Positions 1 to 7,324 are shown, counted from the stretch's first letter. The stretch is 14,366 nucleotides of DNA from CAJPSE01 sp963514535 (GCA_963514535.1 CAUPUB010000058.1:1-14366); one strand, 5' to 3'. Notes: a model not told the origin generated them from the sequence alone. Translations and numbers: made by a program.

Positions 1-2
1 TG

Positions 3-155
3 GACAAGGATTGGTGGGCGCTGGCCTGGAACCTTGTGGGCAAGTACAACGACGGTTACCGGATCACCTCCGATACCCTGGAGCCCCTGGGCTACCCGAC
101 GGACTGGCTGAAGGCCGTTGGGTTCGGGGACCACGACGCCGAGCCGAAGAAGTAG
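3..155 (+). CDS. C-terminal end of a probable C69-family dipeptidase (5' end outside window)
   Basis: Only the last 50 codons are present, in frame from base 3 to a TAG at 153-155. The piece contains WNLVGKYNDGY followed by LGYPTDWLKAVGF, which resembles the carboxyl end of C69 (PepD-like) dipeptidases as I remember them from Synergistota. These enzymes are N-terminal nucleophile hydrolases that split dipeptides; the catalytic cysteine is at the amino end and cannot be checked here. A strong hairpin 35 bases after the stop ends the transcript, so this is probably the last gene of its operon. The family call rests on a short tail and should be treated as moderate; that the segment is real coding sequence is more certain. 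Confidence 0.55.
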   Translation, partial: DKDWWALAWNLVGKYNDGYRITSDTLEPLGYPTDWLKAVGFGDHDAEPKK

Positions 156-189
156 TACCGGATCGGATAGTATAGCGCAGACAGAGAGT

Positions 190-226
190 TCGGGCCCGCC
201 GTTTGAACCGGCGGGCTCGAGCTTTG
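190..226 (+). terminator. Rho-independent terminator after the dipeptidase
   Basis: A 12-bp GC-rich stem (190-201 with 209-220, one G-T wobble) encloses a 7-base loop and is followed by a weak T-rich tail (GCTTTG). It lies 35 bases after the TAG. The tail is poor but the stem is very stable. Confidence 0.7.
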
Positions 227-243
227 TATCCACACCAATGCAC

Positions 244-318
244 TGTCATACCATTATGATACAGACTCACGACGCTTTTCTTGAACTCTTCCGTGTATCT
301 CGGGGATGCTTTGGACAT
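244..318 (-). pseudogene. 5' fragment of an IS3-family transposase orfA
   Basis: Reading the minus strand from the ATG at 318-316 gives MSKASPRYTEEFKKSVVSLY followed by HNGMT, the typical start of IS3-family OrfA proteins (basic RRYTEEFK segment leading into the first helix of the helix-turn-helix). After about residue 25 the match ends and the frame runs into low-complexity sequence antisense to the dipeptidase terminator. A perfect AAGGAGG ribosome binding site stands in front of the ATG (about 330-336), so the original start is intact while the rest of orfA and all of orfB are gone. It is a dead scrap left by a deletion or partial insertion. Family assignment is by recognition of about 25 residues. 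Confidence 0.6.
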
Positions 319-348
319 CTCCCCTATACCTCCTTATTTCATGTCTAC

Positions 349-388
349 TTTTGCCTGTTGCTTGTACTTCCTAAATCCACAGGCAAAA
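349..388. repeat. 10-bp inverted repeat in the IS leader
   Basis: TTTTGCCTGT (349-358) is repeated inverted as ACAGGCAAAA (379-388) with 20 bases between. It lies just upstream of the orfA ribosome binding site on the minus strand, so it could be a transposase operator or part of an untranslated-leader hairpin. Confidence 0.6.
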
Positions 389-411
389 TTTTAGCGTCTG
401 GTAAAGGCAGG

Positions 412-448
412 TTTTGCACGCTTTTCGCTGGACCTGACGGGTGCAAAA
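412..448. repeat. 8-bp inverted repeat near the possible IS end
   Basis: TTTTGCAC (412-419) pairs with GTGCAAAA (441-448) across 21 bases. The distal arm lies just inside the proposed outer end of the element, a place where transposase-binding repeats or a leader hairpin that blocks read-through can occur. Confidence 0.5.
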
Positions 449-533
449 TGAGAGCTGGCTCAATCTATGAAACAACGCACTTTATCCTTCATAAGGCTAT
501 CGCAACCTGCGGATTTGGGGTATCACAACTTTC

Positions 534-562
534 TTGACGTCGAGCTGTTTTTTTAGTAAAAT
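534..562 (+). promoter_or_regulatory. Sigma-70 type promoter for tRNA-Cys
   Basis: TTGACG (534-539) and TAAAAT (557-562) are separated by exactly 17 bases. The expected transcript start near 569 is about 40 bases before the tRNA. No other gene lies between this promoter and the tRNA. Confidence 0.75.
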
Positions 563-608
563 AAAGCCCATTATCAGTGTGATTATCGTTGTTTTTTCTT
601 TGAAAAAA

Positions 609-682
609 GGCGGCATAGCCAAGTGGTAAGGCAGAGGACTGCAAATCCTTTATCCCCAGTTCGAATCTGGGTGCCGCCTCCA
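609..682 (+). tRNA. tRNA-Cys (anticodon GCA)
   Basis: The acceptor stem GGCGGCA (609-615) pairs fully with TGCCGCC (672-678). It is followed by discriminator T (679), the base normally used for cysteine tRNA, and an encoded CCA (680-682). The anticodon loop CTGCAAA closes a 5-bp stem with GCA at 641-643. The T arm carries CCCAG-TTCGAAT-CTGGG. It has its own promoter and terminator and is therefore a single-gene transcript. Confidence 0.97.
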
Positions 683-715
683 ATGCTTTATTCGATACGG
701 TTCGTCAAAGTTCTC

Positions 716-742
716 AAGCCCCGTTCAAGACGGGGCTTTTTT
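716..742 (+). terminator. Rho-independent terminator of the tRNA-Cys transcript
   Basis: AAGCCCCG (716-723) pairs with CGGGGCTT (731-738) around a 7-base loop, and the stem runs directly into a run of six T (737-742). It lies 34 bases after the CCA end. Confidence 0.92.
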
Positions 743-805
743 GTATCCTTTGTTCGCTGAGGTGCCGCAGAGACCCGCATAAGCCGCAGCGCTGCAGTAT
801 AAAAT

Positions 806-845
806 ACCGTAGAAGAGACACTCCTAATAAGTGTTCTTCTACGGT
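806..845. repeat. Long near-perfect hairpin in intergenic DNA
   Basis: The left arm at 806-822 (ACCGTAGAAGAGACACT) pairs with the right arm at 830-845 over 16 bp with a single bulged base and a 7-base loop. No T run follows on either strand, so it does not look like an ordinary terminator. It is preceded by a 10-bp palindrome, GCAGCGCTGC (787-796). It could be a structured small RNA, a palindromic repeat element or a recombination site; nothing in the sequence decides. Confidence 0.6.
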
Positions 846-882
846 CGCCAAAGAATGCAATCGGGAGGATTGCCACACCATG

Positions 883-920
883 ATAACAGATATTCCAGGC
901 TTGGATTTACAATCTGTTAT
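883..920. repeat. Perfect 9-bp inverted repeat
   Basis: ATAACAGAT (883-891) and ATCTGTTAT (912-920) are separated by 20 bases. The arms are AT-rich and well spaced for a regulator binding two half-sites, but no gene starts close by on either strand. Confidence 0.5.
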
Positions 921-940
921 GAAGTGCCCGATGTCAAGAG

Positions 941-970
941 GAAAAGAGGGCTAGATATTTCGGCGCCCTC
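941..970 (-). terminator. Probable terminator of the permease-amidohydrolase operon
   Basis: On the minus strand GAGGGC (970-965) pairs with GCCCTC (951-946) across 13 bases, and the stem is followed by TTTTCC. It lies about 170 bases past the amidohydrolase stop, farther than usual, and the stem is only 6 bp. Confidence 0.45.
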
Positions 971-1139
971 CATCTGTCATTTGTTTGGGATGAGCAGCGC
1001 ACAAACAGTCCCGATCAGGTAATCACAGTCTTGCAGGTTGGCCGGACTGTCCGCCCCTTTGTGCCGAACGCCGTCACGGCCGGAACCGGAAACGGCTGCT
1101 CCGCGGCACGTCCTCCATCCTGCCGTCCCGATCCCCGTC

Positions 1140-2750
1140 CTATCCCCGCCGGTAGACGATCTCCCCTCCGACAACCGTCATATCGGCGGCGATGTCCCGG
1201 ATCCCGTCCGGCTCGATAGTGAAAATGTCGTCGCTGAGCACCGTGAAGTCCGCGAGGTACCCCGGGCAGATTCGGCCCTTGAACCCCTCGGCGAATTCCG
1301 CGTAGGCGCTCTCCAGAGTGTAGGCGTCGACGGCGTCGCAGACGTCGACGCATTCCTGTGGGAAGAACCCGTCCTTCGGATATCCGTTCTTATCCTTTCG
1401 GGTGACTGCGCTGTAGAGGTTGGAGAAGGGGTTGCAGCTTTCCACCGGAGCGTCGGTGCCGTAGGAGACGTGTCCTCCAAGGCGCCTCAGTGTCTCGAAG
1501 GCATAGGAGGTCGAGGCCAGTTCCCGGCCACACCGGCTCTCAACGACGTGCATGTCGTAGTCCAGGAAGATGGGTTGGACCATGGCCAGGACCCCCAGGC
1601 GCGCGATACGCTCCAGCAGCGGGCGGTCCGTGATCTGGCAGTGGACCAGGGCGTGCCGCAGCGCGTTGGGACCGCCGTTCATCGTCCTCTCGTAGACATT
1701 GACCGTTTTTTCGATGGCCGCGTCGCCGATGACGTGCGTGATCACCTGCATCCCACGGGCCGCTGCGGCGCGGCAGAGGCCTTCCTGCTTTTCGTCGGAG
1801 AGGGCCTGGACGCCACAGCTCCCCGGGTCGTCCGCGTAGGGCTGGCGCATGAGGGCGGTGCGCGCCCCCAGGCTGCCGTCCTTGAAGAGCTTCAGGGGAC
1901 CGATCGTCAGGCGGTTGCCCTTGTAGATGTCCCTCCTGGCCTCGGTATCGCAGAAACGGTCCAGGGCCTCGGGGTCGTCGAAGGTGATCTGATGTCGGTA
2001 GCGGATCCTCGCCCTCCCGGACTCGAAGAGGGTTCGGATGGAGTCCAAGTCCCCATAGACGTTGGGGGCCCCGACGTCGTTGGACTGGATGCTGGTCAGG
2101 CCGCAGGCCGCGCACGCGTCCAGCGCATCCGCGAACATCCGGACCTTCTCCGCAAACGTGAAGTCCGGGATGACCCGCTCCACCCACGCGACGGCGTTCT
2201 CGGTGAAGACTCCGTTAGGCTTTCCCTCCGAGTCCGTCTCGATCGTTCCCCCCTCGGGCGGGATTGTGCCGGCATCGATTCCCATCAGCTCCAGGACCTT
2301 CGTGTTCGTCGCACAGATATGTCCGCAGACCCGTTCGAGGACGATCGGGATCTCCGTCGATATCCTGTCGAGGTCGAAGCGGGTGGGCAGCCGCCTCTCT
2401 CCCTCGAATAGGTCCTGGTTCCAGCCCATGCTACGGACACCACGCGCAGCGGCCTCGGGGTGGGAGGCGATGAACGCGCGGCAGGTGTCGACGATCTGCC
2501 CGATGCTGGTGCATCCGGAGAGGTCGGCCTGCGCATTCGCCGCCGCGATGCAGGACAGGTGCATGTGAGAGTCGTTCAGGCCCGGCAGCACGGTTCGGCC
2601 GCCGCAGTCCACAACGGTGGGGGCGAGCCCCGCCAGTGCATGCATTTCGTCCCGTCCGCCGACGGCCCGGACGGTCTCGCCATCCGTCAGCACGGCCTCA
2701 CAGAATCGCCCCTTCTCCAGATAGAATTTCCCGTTCTCGAAAATCTTCAT
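1140..2750 (-). CDS. YtcJ-type amidohydrolase (amidohydrolase family 3)
   Basis: A 536-residue metal-dependent hydrolase of the amidohydrolase superfamily, probably cytosolic because no signal peptide is seen. The N-terminal beta-sandwich leads to VLPGLNDSHMHL, whose H62 and H64 form the HxH metal site. Further family landmarks are KLFKDGSLG (287-295), THVIGDAA with H339, H370 in LVHCQ, and the metal aspartate D433 in GTDAPVES. Length is usual for YtcJ and N-substituted formamide deformylase relatives. ATG follows AAGGAGG by 10 bases, and that site overlaps the permease stop, so the two genes are cotranslated. Such enzymes cleave N-acyl or amide bonds, but substrates differ widely. The neighbouring amino-acid exchanger suggests an amino-acid derivative; that is inference. 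Confidence 0.88.
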   Translation of the reverse strand: MKIFENGKFYLEKGRFCEAVLTDGETVRAVGGRDEMHALAGLAPTVVDCGGRTVLPGLNDSHMHLSCIAAANAQADLSGCTSIGQIVDTCRAFIASHPEAAARGVRSMGWNQDLFEGERRLPTRFDLDRISTEIPIVLERVCGHICATNTKVLELMGIDAGTIPPEGGTIETDSEGKPNGVFTENAVAWVERVIPDFTFAEKVRMFADALDACAACGLTSIQSNDVGAPNVYGDLDSIRTLFESGRARIRYRHQITFDDPEALDRFCDTEARRDIYKGNRLTIGPLKLFKDGSLGARTALMRQPYADDPGSCGVQALSDEKQEGLCRAAAARGMQVITHVIGDAAIEKTVNVYERTMNGGPNALRHALVHCQITDRPLLERIARLGVLAMVQPIFLDYDMHVVESRCGRELASTSYAFETLRRLGGHVSYGTDAPVESCNPFSNLYSAVTRKDKNGYPKDGFFPQECVDVCDAVDAYTLESAYAEFAEGFKGRICPGYLADFTVLSDDIFTIEPDGIRDIAADMTVVGGEIVYRRG

Positions 2751-2765
2751 GACTCGAATGCCTCC

Positions 2766-4154
2766 TTATTGGGACGAGCCCTGCCGCTCCAGGCGCAGGT
2801 CGAACAGGGCATAGGCCACGGCGCCGACGGCGGGAACGCAGAGCCCCAGCAAGGCGTTCGCGGGGTCCTCGACGAGCGTGTTGATCAGCAGTCCGAAGAA
2901 TACGATCCCGATAAGGATGGGGACCACCGGATAGCCCACCACCCTGTAGGGACGCTGGATGTCCGGATACTTGCGGCGCAGGCGGATGACGGCGAACATG
3001 CCCAGCATGTAGTAGAACATGGCGTTGAAGACGACGAGCGAGGTCAGCTGGTCCAGGGAACGGAACAGGACCAGGATGATGGAGAATACGCACTGGACGG
3101 CCATGGGCACTGCGGGGACCTTGTACTTGGGGTGCAGCCACTTGAAGCTGGAGAAGAAATGTCCCTCCTGCGCCATGGCGTAGTAGGTCCTGGGCTGGGC
3201 GATGATGCAGCCGTTCAGCGCGCCGAACATGGACAGGGCCATGCCCACCGTGACGATGACGGCTCCCGCGTTCCCCAGAACTTTCTGTGCCGCGGCCGTC
3301 CCCAGATAATAGTTCTCGGCATCGAGCATGGTCTGGATCTCGGAGAGGGGCAGGACCCTGTAGATCGCGTAGTTGAAGAGGACGTAGAGAATCGTGATGC
3401 CTCCGATGCCGAAGAGAAGCGCCCGCGGCAGGTTCTTATGGGGCTCCCGTATCTCCTCGGCCACGACGTTGATGTTCGCCCAGCCCTCGTACGCCCAGAG
3501 TGAGGCGACGATCGCGAAGGACAGCATCCGCAGGATATCGAAGACGGAAACAGGGCCCGTGGGAGGCTGGATTCCCAGTGCGGGAGAGACCTGTCCCAGG
3601 AGGAGCGCCACGAAGAGGATAATCAGGATGGGGATCAGTTTGGCGACCATCGAGATGTTCTGGAGGATGGCGCTCAGGCGGATGCCGAAGCAGTTGTAGA
3701 GGGAAAGGACCGCGATGAGCACGATGGCGATGGCCTTGATCCCCGTGTCACCGATGTCCGTGAAGGCCCGAAGGGCCGTAGGCAGGGCGATGGCGATCGC
3801 GGCTATGGACCCCGGGCCGCCGATGAGCCAGTCGCTGAACCCGTAGAGGAAGCCGAGGATCGGGTGATAAGCCTCATTCAAGTAGAGGGTCATGCCTCCG
3901 GACCTCGGCATGGCCGCGCCCAGCTCCGCGTAACAGAGACCGCCCAGCACGGAGATCAGCCCCGCGACGGCCCAGCAGATCAGGGAGAGCCCCAGGCTCA
4001 TTCCGCAACGTTGAAGGACGTAGGAGCCCAGGTAGAAGATCCCCGATCCGATCATGATGCCACCGATGATGCTCATACCGCCGAACAGGCCGATATCCCG
4101 CCGCAGCTCGGTATTTTGTGAGGTGAGCGCCTCCAGCCTTTCATTCTTTTCCAC
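2766..4154 (-). CDS. APC-family amino-acid permease (LAT/SteT-like exchanger)
   Basis: A 462-residue integral membrane protein with about 12 hydrophobic helices. The first helix carries IMIGSGIF (33-40), the unwound substrate-binding motif of the APC superfamily. AYEGWANIN (221-229) matches the sixth-helix region typical of the LAT branch, which includes the SteT serine/threonine exchanger. It should move amino acids across the cytoplasmic membrane by exchange or proton coupling. Translation starts at GTG (4154-4152) with AGGAGG upstream; no better ATG exists nearby. It is the first gene of a two-gene operon, with the amidohydrolase starting right after its TAA. Substrate cannot be read from sequence. 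Confidence 0.88.
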   Translation of the reverse strand: MEKNERLEALTSQNTELRRDIGLFGGMSIIGGIMIGSGIFYLGSYVLQRCGMSLGLSLICWAVAGLISVLGGLCYAELGAAMPRSGGMTLYLNEAYHPILGFLYGFSDWLIGGPGSIAAIAIALPTALRAFTDIGDTGIKAIAIVLIAVLSLYNCFGIRLSAILQNISMVAKLIPILIILFVALLLGQVSPALGIQPPTGPVSVFDILRMLSFAIVASLWAYEGWANINVVAEEIREPHKNLPRALLFGIGGITILYVLFNYAIYRVLPLSEIQTMLDAENYYLGTAAAQKVLGNAGAVIVTVGMALSMFGALNGCIIAQPRTYYAMAQEGHFFSSFKWLHPKYKVPAVPMAVQCVFSIILVLFRSLDQLTSLVVFNAMFYYMLGMFAVIRLRRKYPDIQRPYRVVGYPVVPILIGIVFFGLLINTLVEDPANALLGLCVPAVGAVAYALFDLRLERQGSSQ

Positions 4155-4240
4155 GATGCCCCTCCTGCAGATAATGATGGATGTAGATCGTAATGGTGTT
4201 CCCCGGCGTGACGGAGCCCGTCGAGGAAGCCCTTCATTAC

Positions 4241-4269
4241 ATTATAATATAATGAGATAACGTCCTGGA
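4241..4269 (-). promoter_or_regulatory. Candidate promoter for the permease operon
   Basis: An AT-rich island (4231-4260) contains ATTATAAT, which gives a TATAAT -10 on both strands. For the minus strand the -10 is 4246-4241. The -35 at 17-base spacing (4269-4264, TCCAGG) is weak, so an activator or a different spacing is possible. The same island could also fire on the plus strand toward the aminopeptidase fragment. Confidence 0.35.
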
Positions 4270-4309
4270 GTGCAGGCCGCTTGGGGCGGCATCATGTCAA
4301 GAGGGGCTC

Positions 4310-4600
4310 ATGATCAAGGCGGAGGGGGCGGACACCGAACAGCTGATGGCGATGCCGGGTGGGAACCCCGCGGCCAGAAACCTGGATGAGCTCGGGATCG
4401 GCGCCAAAGACAAGTCGCGGGTGACCGGGGTGATCCTGGAGGACGAGAAGATCTACGGGACGGTCCAGATCGCCCTGGGGAGCAACGATACCTTTGGGGT
4501 AACCGTTGCCGCGGGGATCCATGTGGACGGGATCATCACGAGCCCCGGGCTGGCTCTGGACAGACGGGTCCTGGTGAAGGACAGCAAGGTTCTGATCTGA
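4310..4600 (+). pseudogene. C-terminal remnant of an M29-type aminopeptidase
   Basis: The 96-residue frame contains NLDELGIGAKDKSRVTG, then ILEDEKIYGTVQIALGSN, then AAGIHVDGIITSP. This is the order seen at the carboxyl end of M29 (aminopeptidase T/S-like) metallopeptidases, where the ELGIG, EDEK, GT-H/Q and HxDG segments supply metal ligands. A complete enzyme has well over 300 residues, so roughly the first two thirds are missing. Upstream the frame is open only back to a TGA at 4253-4255, with no matching sequence. In HVDG the histidine and aspartate remain, but GTVQ carries Q where relatives usually have H. It lies alone on the plus strand between two minus-strand operons. I take it as a decaying leftover; a small expressed protein from the ATG at 4310 cannot be excluded. 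Confidence 0.65.
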
Positions 4601-4678
4601 CATCCAGGGAAGCGCTGATTTAAACGGAGGCAATCCACATTAGACGAGACGCGATTTGGTATTAAGCCGGCCCTCAGG

Positions 4679-4712
4679 ACAAAACGAGAGACCCCGAATC
4701 AGGGTCTCTCGT
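4679..4712 (-). terminator. Terminator of the threonine operon
   Basis: ACGAGAGACCC (4684-4694) and GGGTCTCTCGT (4702-4712) form a perfect 11-bp stem with a 7-base loop. On the minus strand it is followed by TTTTG, and it sits about 39 bases after the last gene of the thr operon. It may also stop the weak plus-strand transcript from the aminopeptidase remnant. Confidence 0.85.
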
Positions 4713-4750
4713 CCGTTATTTGCGTCGTTGGGGACTGTTCTACGACCTTC

Positions 4751-5233
4751 TTAAAGGACGGCCTCGACGTCGAATGCCCTCTGCAGCGCCGCGACGGCCC
4801 GCTCCACGGCGGTCGCATCGACGACGCAGGTGACCGCGAAGGCGCTCGACGTGATCATCTCGATGTTCACGTTCACGGACGCCAGGGTGGCGAACATCCT
4901 GGCCGTGACCTCCGGGCTCGAGGAGAGCTCCTGTCCCTGGATGGAGAGGGTGGCCACCTCCGTGTTGAAGGAGACCCCCTGGGCCTTGATCGCCTCGGCG
5001 GCCGTGCGGCAGACGGGGATGGCGTCGTCCAGACGGTCCTTGCGGATCAGAAAGGTCATGTCCGTCATCCCGCCGCGCATGTTGTTCTGGACGATCATCT
5101 CCACGCCCACGTTCCTCTCGGCCAGGGCGGAGAACACTCTGGCCGCGACCCCCGGCAGGTCGGGGACACCCAGCAGGATGATGCGCGCGCAGCCACGGTC
5201 AAGTCGGATGCTCTCGATAATCGAATTCGTCAT
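4751..5233 (-). CDS. Stand-alone two-ACT-domain protein resembling the aspartokinase regulatory subunit
   Basis: The 160-residue protein consists of two ACT domains and nothing else. The first contains VPDLPGVAARVFSALAERNV and MIVQN (about 23-50), followed by TDMTFLIRKDRLDDA. The second contains SSPEVTARMFATLASVNVN and EMITSS (about 105-131). Both closely follow the carboxyl half of aspartokinase, which binds threonine or lysine and is made separately as the beta subunit in Bacillus aspartokinase II. Here no kinase domain precedes it: the upstream gene is thrB, 93 bases away, and GAGGTG gives its own ribosome binding site. As the last gene of a thrC-thrB operon it is a likely feedback sensor for an aspartokinase or homoserine kinase; that role is inferred. 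It could be an orphan paralogue of lysC's 3' half. Confidence 0.82.
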   Translation of the reverse strand: MTNSIIESIRLDRGCARIILLGVPDLPGVAARVFSALAERNVGVEMIVQNNMRGGMTDMTFLIRKDRLDDAIPVCRTAAEAIKAQGVSFNTEVATLSIQGQELSSSPEVTARMFATLASVNVNIEMITSSAFAVTCVVDATAVERAVAALQRAFDVEAVL

Positions 5234-5326
5234 GGGTCTCTCACCTCAGTTTTTTCTTCAGTCCCGGCACCCCGGCTCCTCCATGCCGCCCGACGAGGCG
5301 GGGAGGAAAAGCCCGGGAAAAGGGCC

Positions 5327-6265
5327 TCAAAGGCGGCTCTCGATCGCCGTCCCGACGGACGAGCCCCGCAGGACGAAGAACTGGGAGGGCACGTCGTGCT
5401 CGGAGAAGGTGCGGCACATCGCGGAGGCGACCGTGCCGGGCGCGCCCCGGACCAGCGCGACCATCGTGGGGCCGGATCCGCTGATTGCGACGGCGACGCA
5501 GCCGGGAAGGCCGCGGATATGGTCCAGGATGTCCCTGCCCCCGGGAAAGAGGGAGCTTCGGTAGGGCTGGTGCAGGCGGTCGTCCATGCCCCAGGAGAGG
5601 AGATCCCAACGCCCCGTCGCCCAGGCGGCGCAGAGCAGGGAGGCACGCCCCAGGTTGAACACGGCGTCCCCAAACCGGACGAGCTCGGGCAGCACCTGCC
5701 GAGCGTCGTGGGTGCGGACCCGCACGTCCGGGACCGCCGCGACCACGTGCATGTCGTCGGGAAGGGGCGGCAGCTTCACGTAGCGCAGGTTCTCCCCATC
5801 CCAGCAGCAGACCGTCATGCCCCCGAGGCAGCAGGGGACCACGTTGTCGGGGTGTCCCTCGATGAGCGTCATGACGCGCAGGAGCTCCGCCTCGTCCGTC
5901 CGGCGTCCGGACACGGCGTCGGCCAGGACCACGCCCGCCACGACGGCGGTGGAGGAGCTGCCCAGGCCCCGGCAGAGCGGGATGACGTTGTGGCACTCCA
6001 GGGCGAGGCCCCGGGGGGAGACGCCCCATTCCGCGCAGGCGCGAAGGTAGCTCTCCACCACCATGTTGGAGCCGGCGTCGGACAGCTCGTAGGCGCCCTC
6101 CCCGATGACGTCGCAGGTGAAGCGTCCCTCCGGCAGCAGCTCGCGGACGTTGAAGACGTTGTAGAGGGAGAGCGCCATGCCCAGCGTGTCGAAGCCGGAG
6201 CCCAGGTTGGCGCTCGTCGCGGGGACGTGCAGGGAGAGGAGCGGCTCTTTACCCCGATCCATCAT
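5327..6265 (-). CDS. thrB: Homoserine kinase
   Basis: A GHMP-family kinase of 312 residues that phosphorylates the hydroxyl of homoserine with ATP, the step before threonine synthase. Landmarks are VPATSANLGSGFDTLG (14-29), the ATP-binding loop IPLCRGLGSSSTAV (95-108), GHPDNV (137-142) and the carboxyl motif ISGSGPTMVAL. The frame is open much farther upstream, but that extension is only thrC read in another frame. The start is ATG 6265-6263, whose ATGA overlaps the thrC stop and implies translational coupling; a second ATG follows at once. No clear ribosome binding site is seen, which fits coupling. Length is normal for ThrB. Confidence 0.95.
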   Translation of the reverse strand: MMDRGKEPLLSLHVPATSANLGSGFDTLGMALSLYNVFNVRELLPEGRFTCDVIGEGAYELSDAGSNMVVESYLRACAEWGVSPRGLALECHNVIPLCRGLGSSSTAVVAGVVLADAVSGRRTDEAELLRVMTLIEGHPDNVVPCCLGGMTVCCWDGENLRYVKLPPLPDDMHVVAAVPDVRVRTHDARQVLPELVRFGDAVFNLGRASLLCAAWATGRWDLLSWGMDDRLHQPYRSSLFPGGRDILDHIRGLPGCVAVAISGSGPTMVALVRGAPGTVASAMCRTFSEHDVPSQFFVLRGSSVGTAIESRL

Positions 6266-7317
6266 GATCCGGAGGCGGCGGAGCTCAGGACGCCCATCAG
6301 CTCCTCCAGCGAGTCGCCGATCTCGATGGGCCGGCCCGTCTGGGACAGCGCGGTGTCGGGGTCCTTCAGGCCGTTGCCCGTCAGCACCATGACCGCCGTG
6401 ATACCCGCCGGAAGGCGCTCCGCACGCTTTAGGGCGAGAAGCCCGGCGAGGGGGGCGCAGGACGCGGGCTCGGCGAAGACGCCACCCTCGGATGCCAGAA
6501 TCCTCTGAGCCTCCAGGATCTCCTCGTCGGAGACCGCGTAGAACGCGCCGCCGGACTCCGAGACCGCCGCGCGGGCGAGGGACGCGCTGACGGGGTTGCC
6601 GATGCGTATGGCTGTAGCGACCGTCTCGGGGTCCGGGCAGGGAAGCCCCGTGACGAGCGGTGCGGCGCCCGCGGCCTGGAAGCCCATCATGCGGGGGAGG
6701 TCCGAGATCCGTCCCAGTTTGGCGTACTCTTTGTACCCCGCCCAATAGGCGCTGATGTTCCCCGCGTTGCCCACGGGGATAGCGTGCCAGTCCGGAGCTC
6801 TGCTCAGGGCCTCGCAGATCTCCCACGCGCCGGTGCGCTGGCCGATGAGGCGGTAGGGGTTGACGGAGTTCACCATCGCGCAGCCGCTTTTGTCCGCGGC
6901 CGTGCGGGCCAGTTCCAGTGCGCGGTCGAAGTTGCCGCGCACGGCGATGACCCTGGCCCCGTACATCAATGCCTGGGCCAGCTTGCCCAGGGCGACCTTG
7001 CCCGCCGGGAGCAGGACGAAGCAGGGGATGCCGACGGAGGCCGCGTAGGCCGCCGCCGAGGCGGAGGTGTTGCCCGTCGAGGCGCAGATGAGGGCGCGCT
7101 TGCCCTCCTCCAGGGCCTTGGCGACGGCCAGAACCATCCCCCTGTCCTTGAAGGAGCCCGAGGGGTTGCAGCCCTCGAACTTGCCGTAAAGTGTGATGCC
7201 GAGCTTTTCGCCGATGCGCGGCAGGGCGATGAGCGGCGTAGAGCCCTCCTCCAGGTTGACGGGCGGCGTTGCCGGCGTCACCGGAAGCAGAGCGGCGTAA
7301 CGAGCCAGAATACCCAA
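6262..7317 (-). CDS. thrC: Threonine synthase
   Basis: A fold-type II PLP enzyme of 351 residues that converts O-phosphohomoserine to threonine. The PLP lysine is K57 in NPSGSFKDRGM, and ASTGNTSASAAAYAA (about 79-93) binds the cofactor phosphate. The frame is open back to 7443, but that upstream GTG lies inside the promoter spacer, and the intervening codons are a 12-bp repeat. I therefore choose TTG 7317-7315, preceded by GGAGG at 7-base spacing. The resulting start, GILARYAALLPVT, matches the normal amino end of the short bacterial ThrC class. First gene of the operon, overlapping thrB by four bases. An ATG at 7383 would add 22 residues of SGDA-like repeats. Confidence 0.93.
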   Translation of the reverse strand: MGILARYAALLPVTPATPPVNLEEGSTPLIALPRIGEKLGITLYGKFEGCNPSGSFKDRGMVLAVAKALEEGKRALICASTGNTSASAAAYAASVGIPCFVLLPAGKVALGKLAQALMYGARVIAVRGNFDRALELARTAADKSGCAMVNSVNPYRLIGQRTGAWEICEALSRAPDWHAIPVGNAGNISAYWAGYKEYAKLGRISDLPRMMGFQAAGAAPLVTGLPCPDPETVATAIRIGNPVSASLARAAVSESGGAFYAVSDEEILEAQRILASEGGVFAEPASCAPLAGLLALKRAERLPAGITAVMVLTGNGLKDPDTALSQTGRPIEIGDSLEELMGVLSSAASGS

Positions 7318-7324
7318 TACGATC

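Larger units (their letters stand above)
244..462 (-). mobile_element. Remnant of the left end of an IS3-like element (boundaries tentative)
   Basis: The stretch upstream of the orfA start is AT-richer than its surroundings and carries short inverted repeats. On the minus strand it may begin at 462 with TGAGCCAGCTCTCATTTTGC, which starts with the TG usual for IS3-family ends. The inner boundary is where OrfA similarity stops, about 244. No opposite end and no target duplication were found, so only one end is present. The outer boundary is a guess from the TG dinucleotide and the change in composition. Confidence 0.4.

Noticed and set aside
489..683. 64-residue minus-strand frame beginning MEAAPRFELGIKDLQSSALP
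   Set aside because: It is the antisense translation of tRNA-Cys, a well-known false protein; the tRNA explains the sequence completely.
1038..2411. 457-residue plus-strand frame opposite the amidohydrolase
   Set aside because: Antisense shadow with biased Asp/Val/Gly composition; the minus-strand gene has all catalytic motifs.
6266..6826. Long N-terminal extension of homoserine kinase in an open frame
   Set aside because: The extra 187 residues are thrC read in another frame; the ATGA overlap at 6262-6265 and the family length fix the start.
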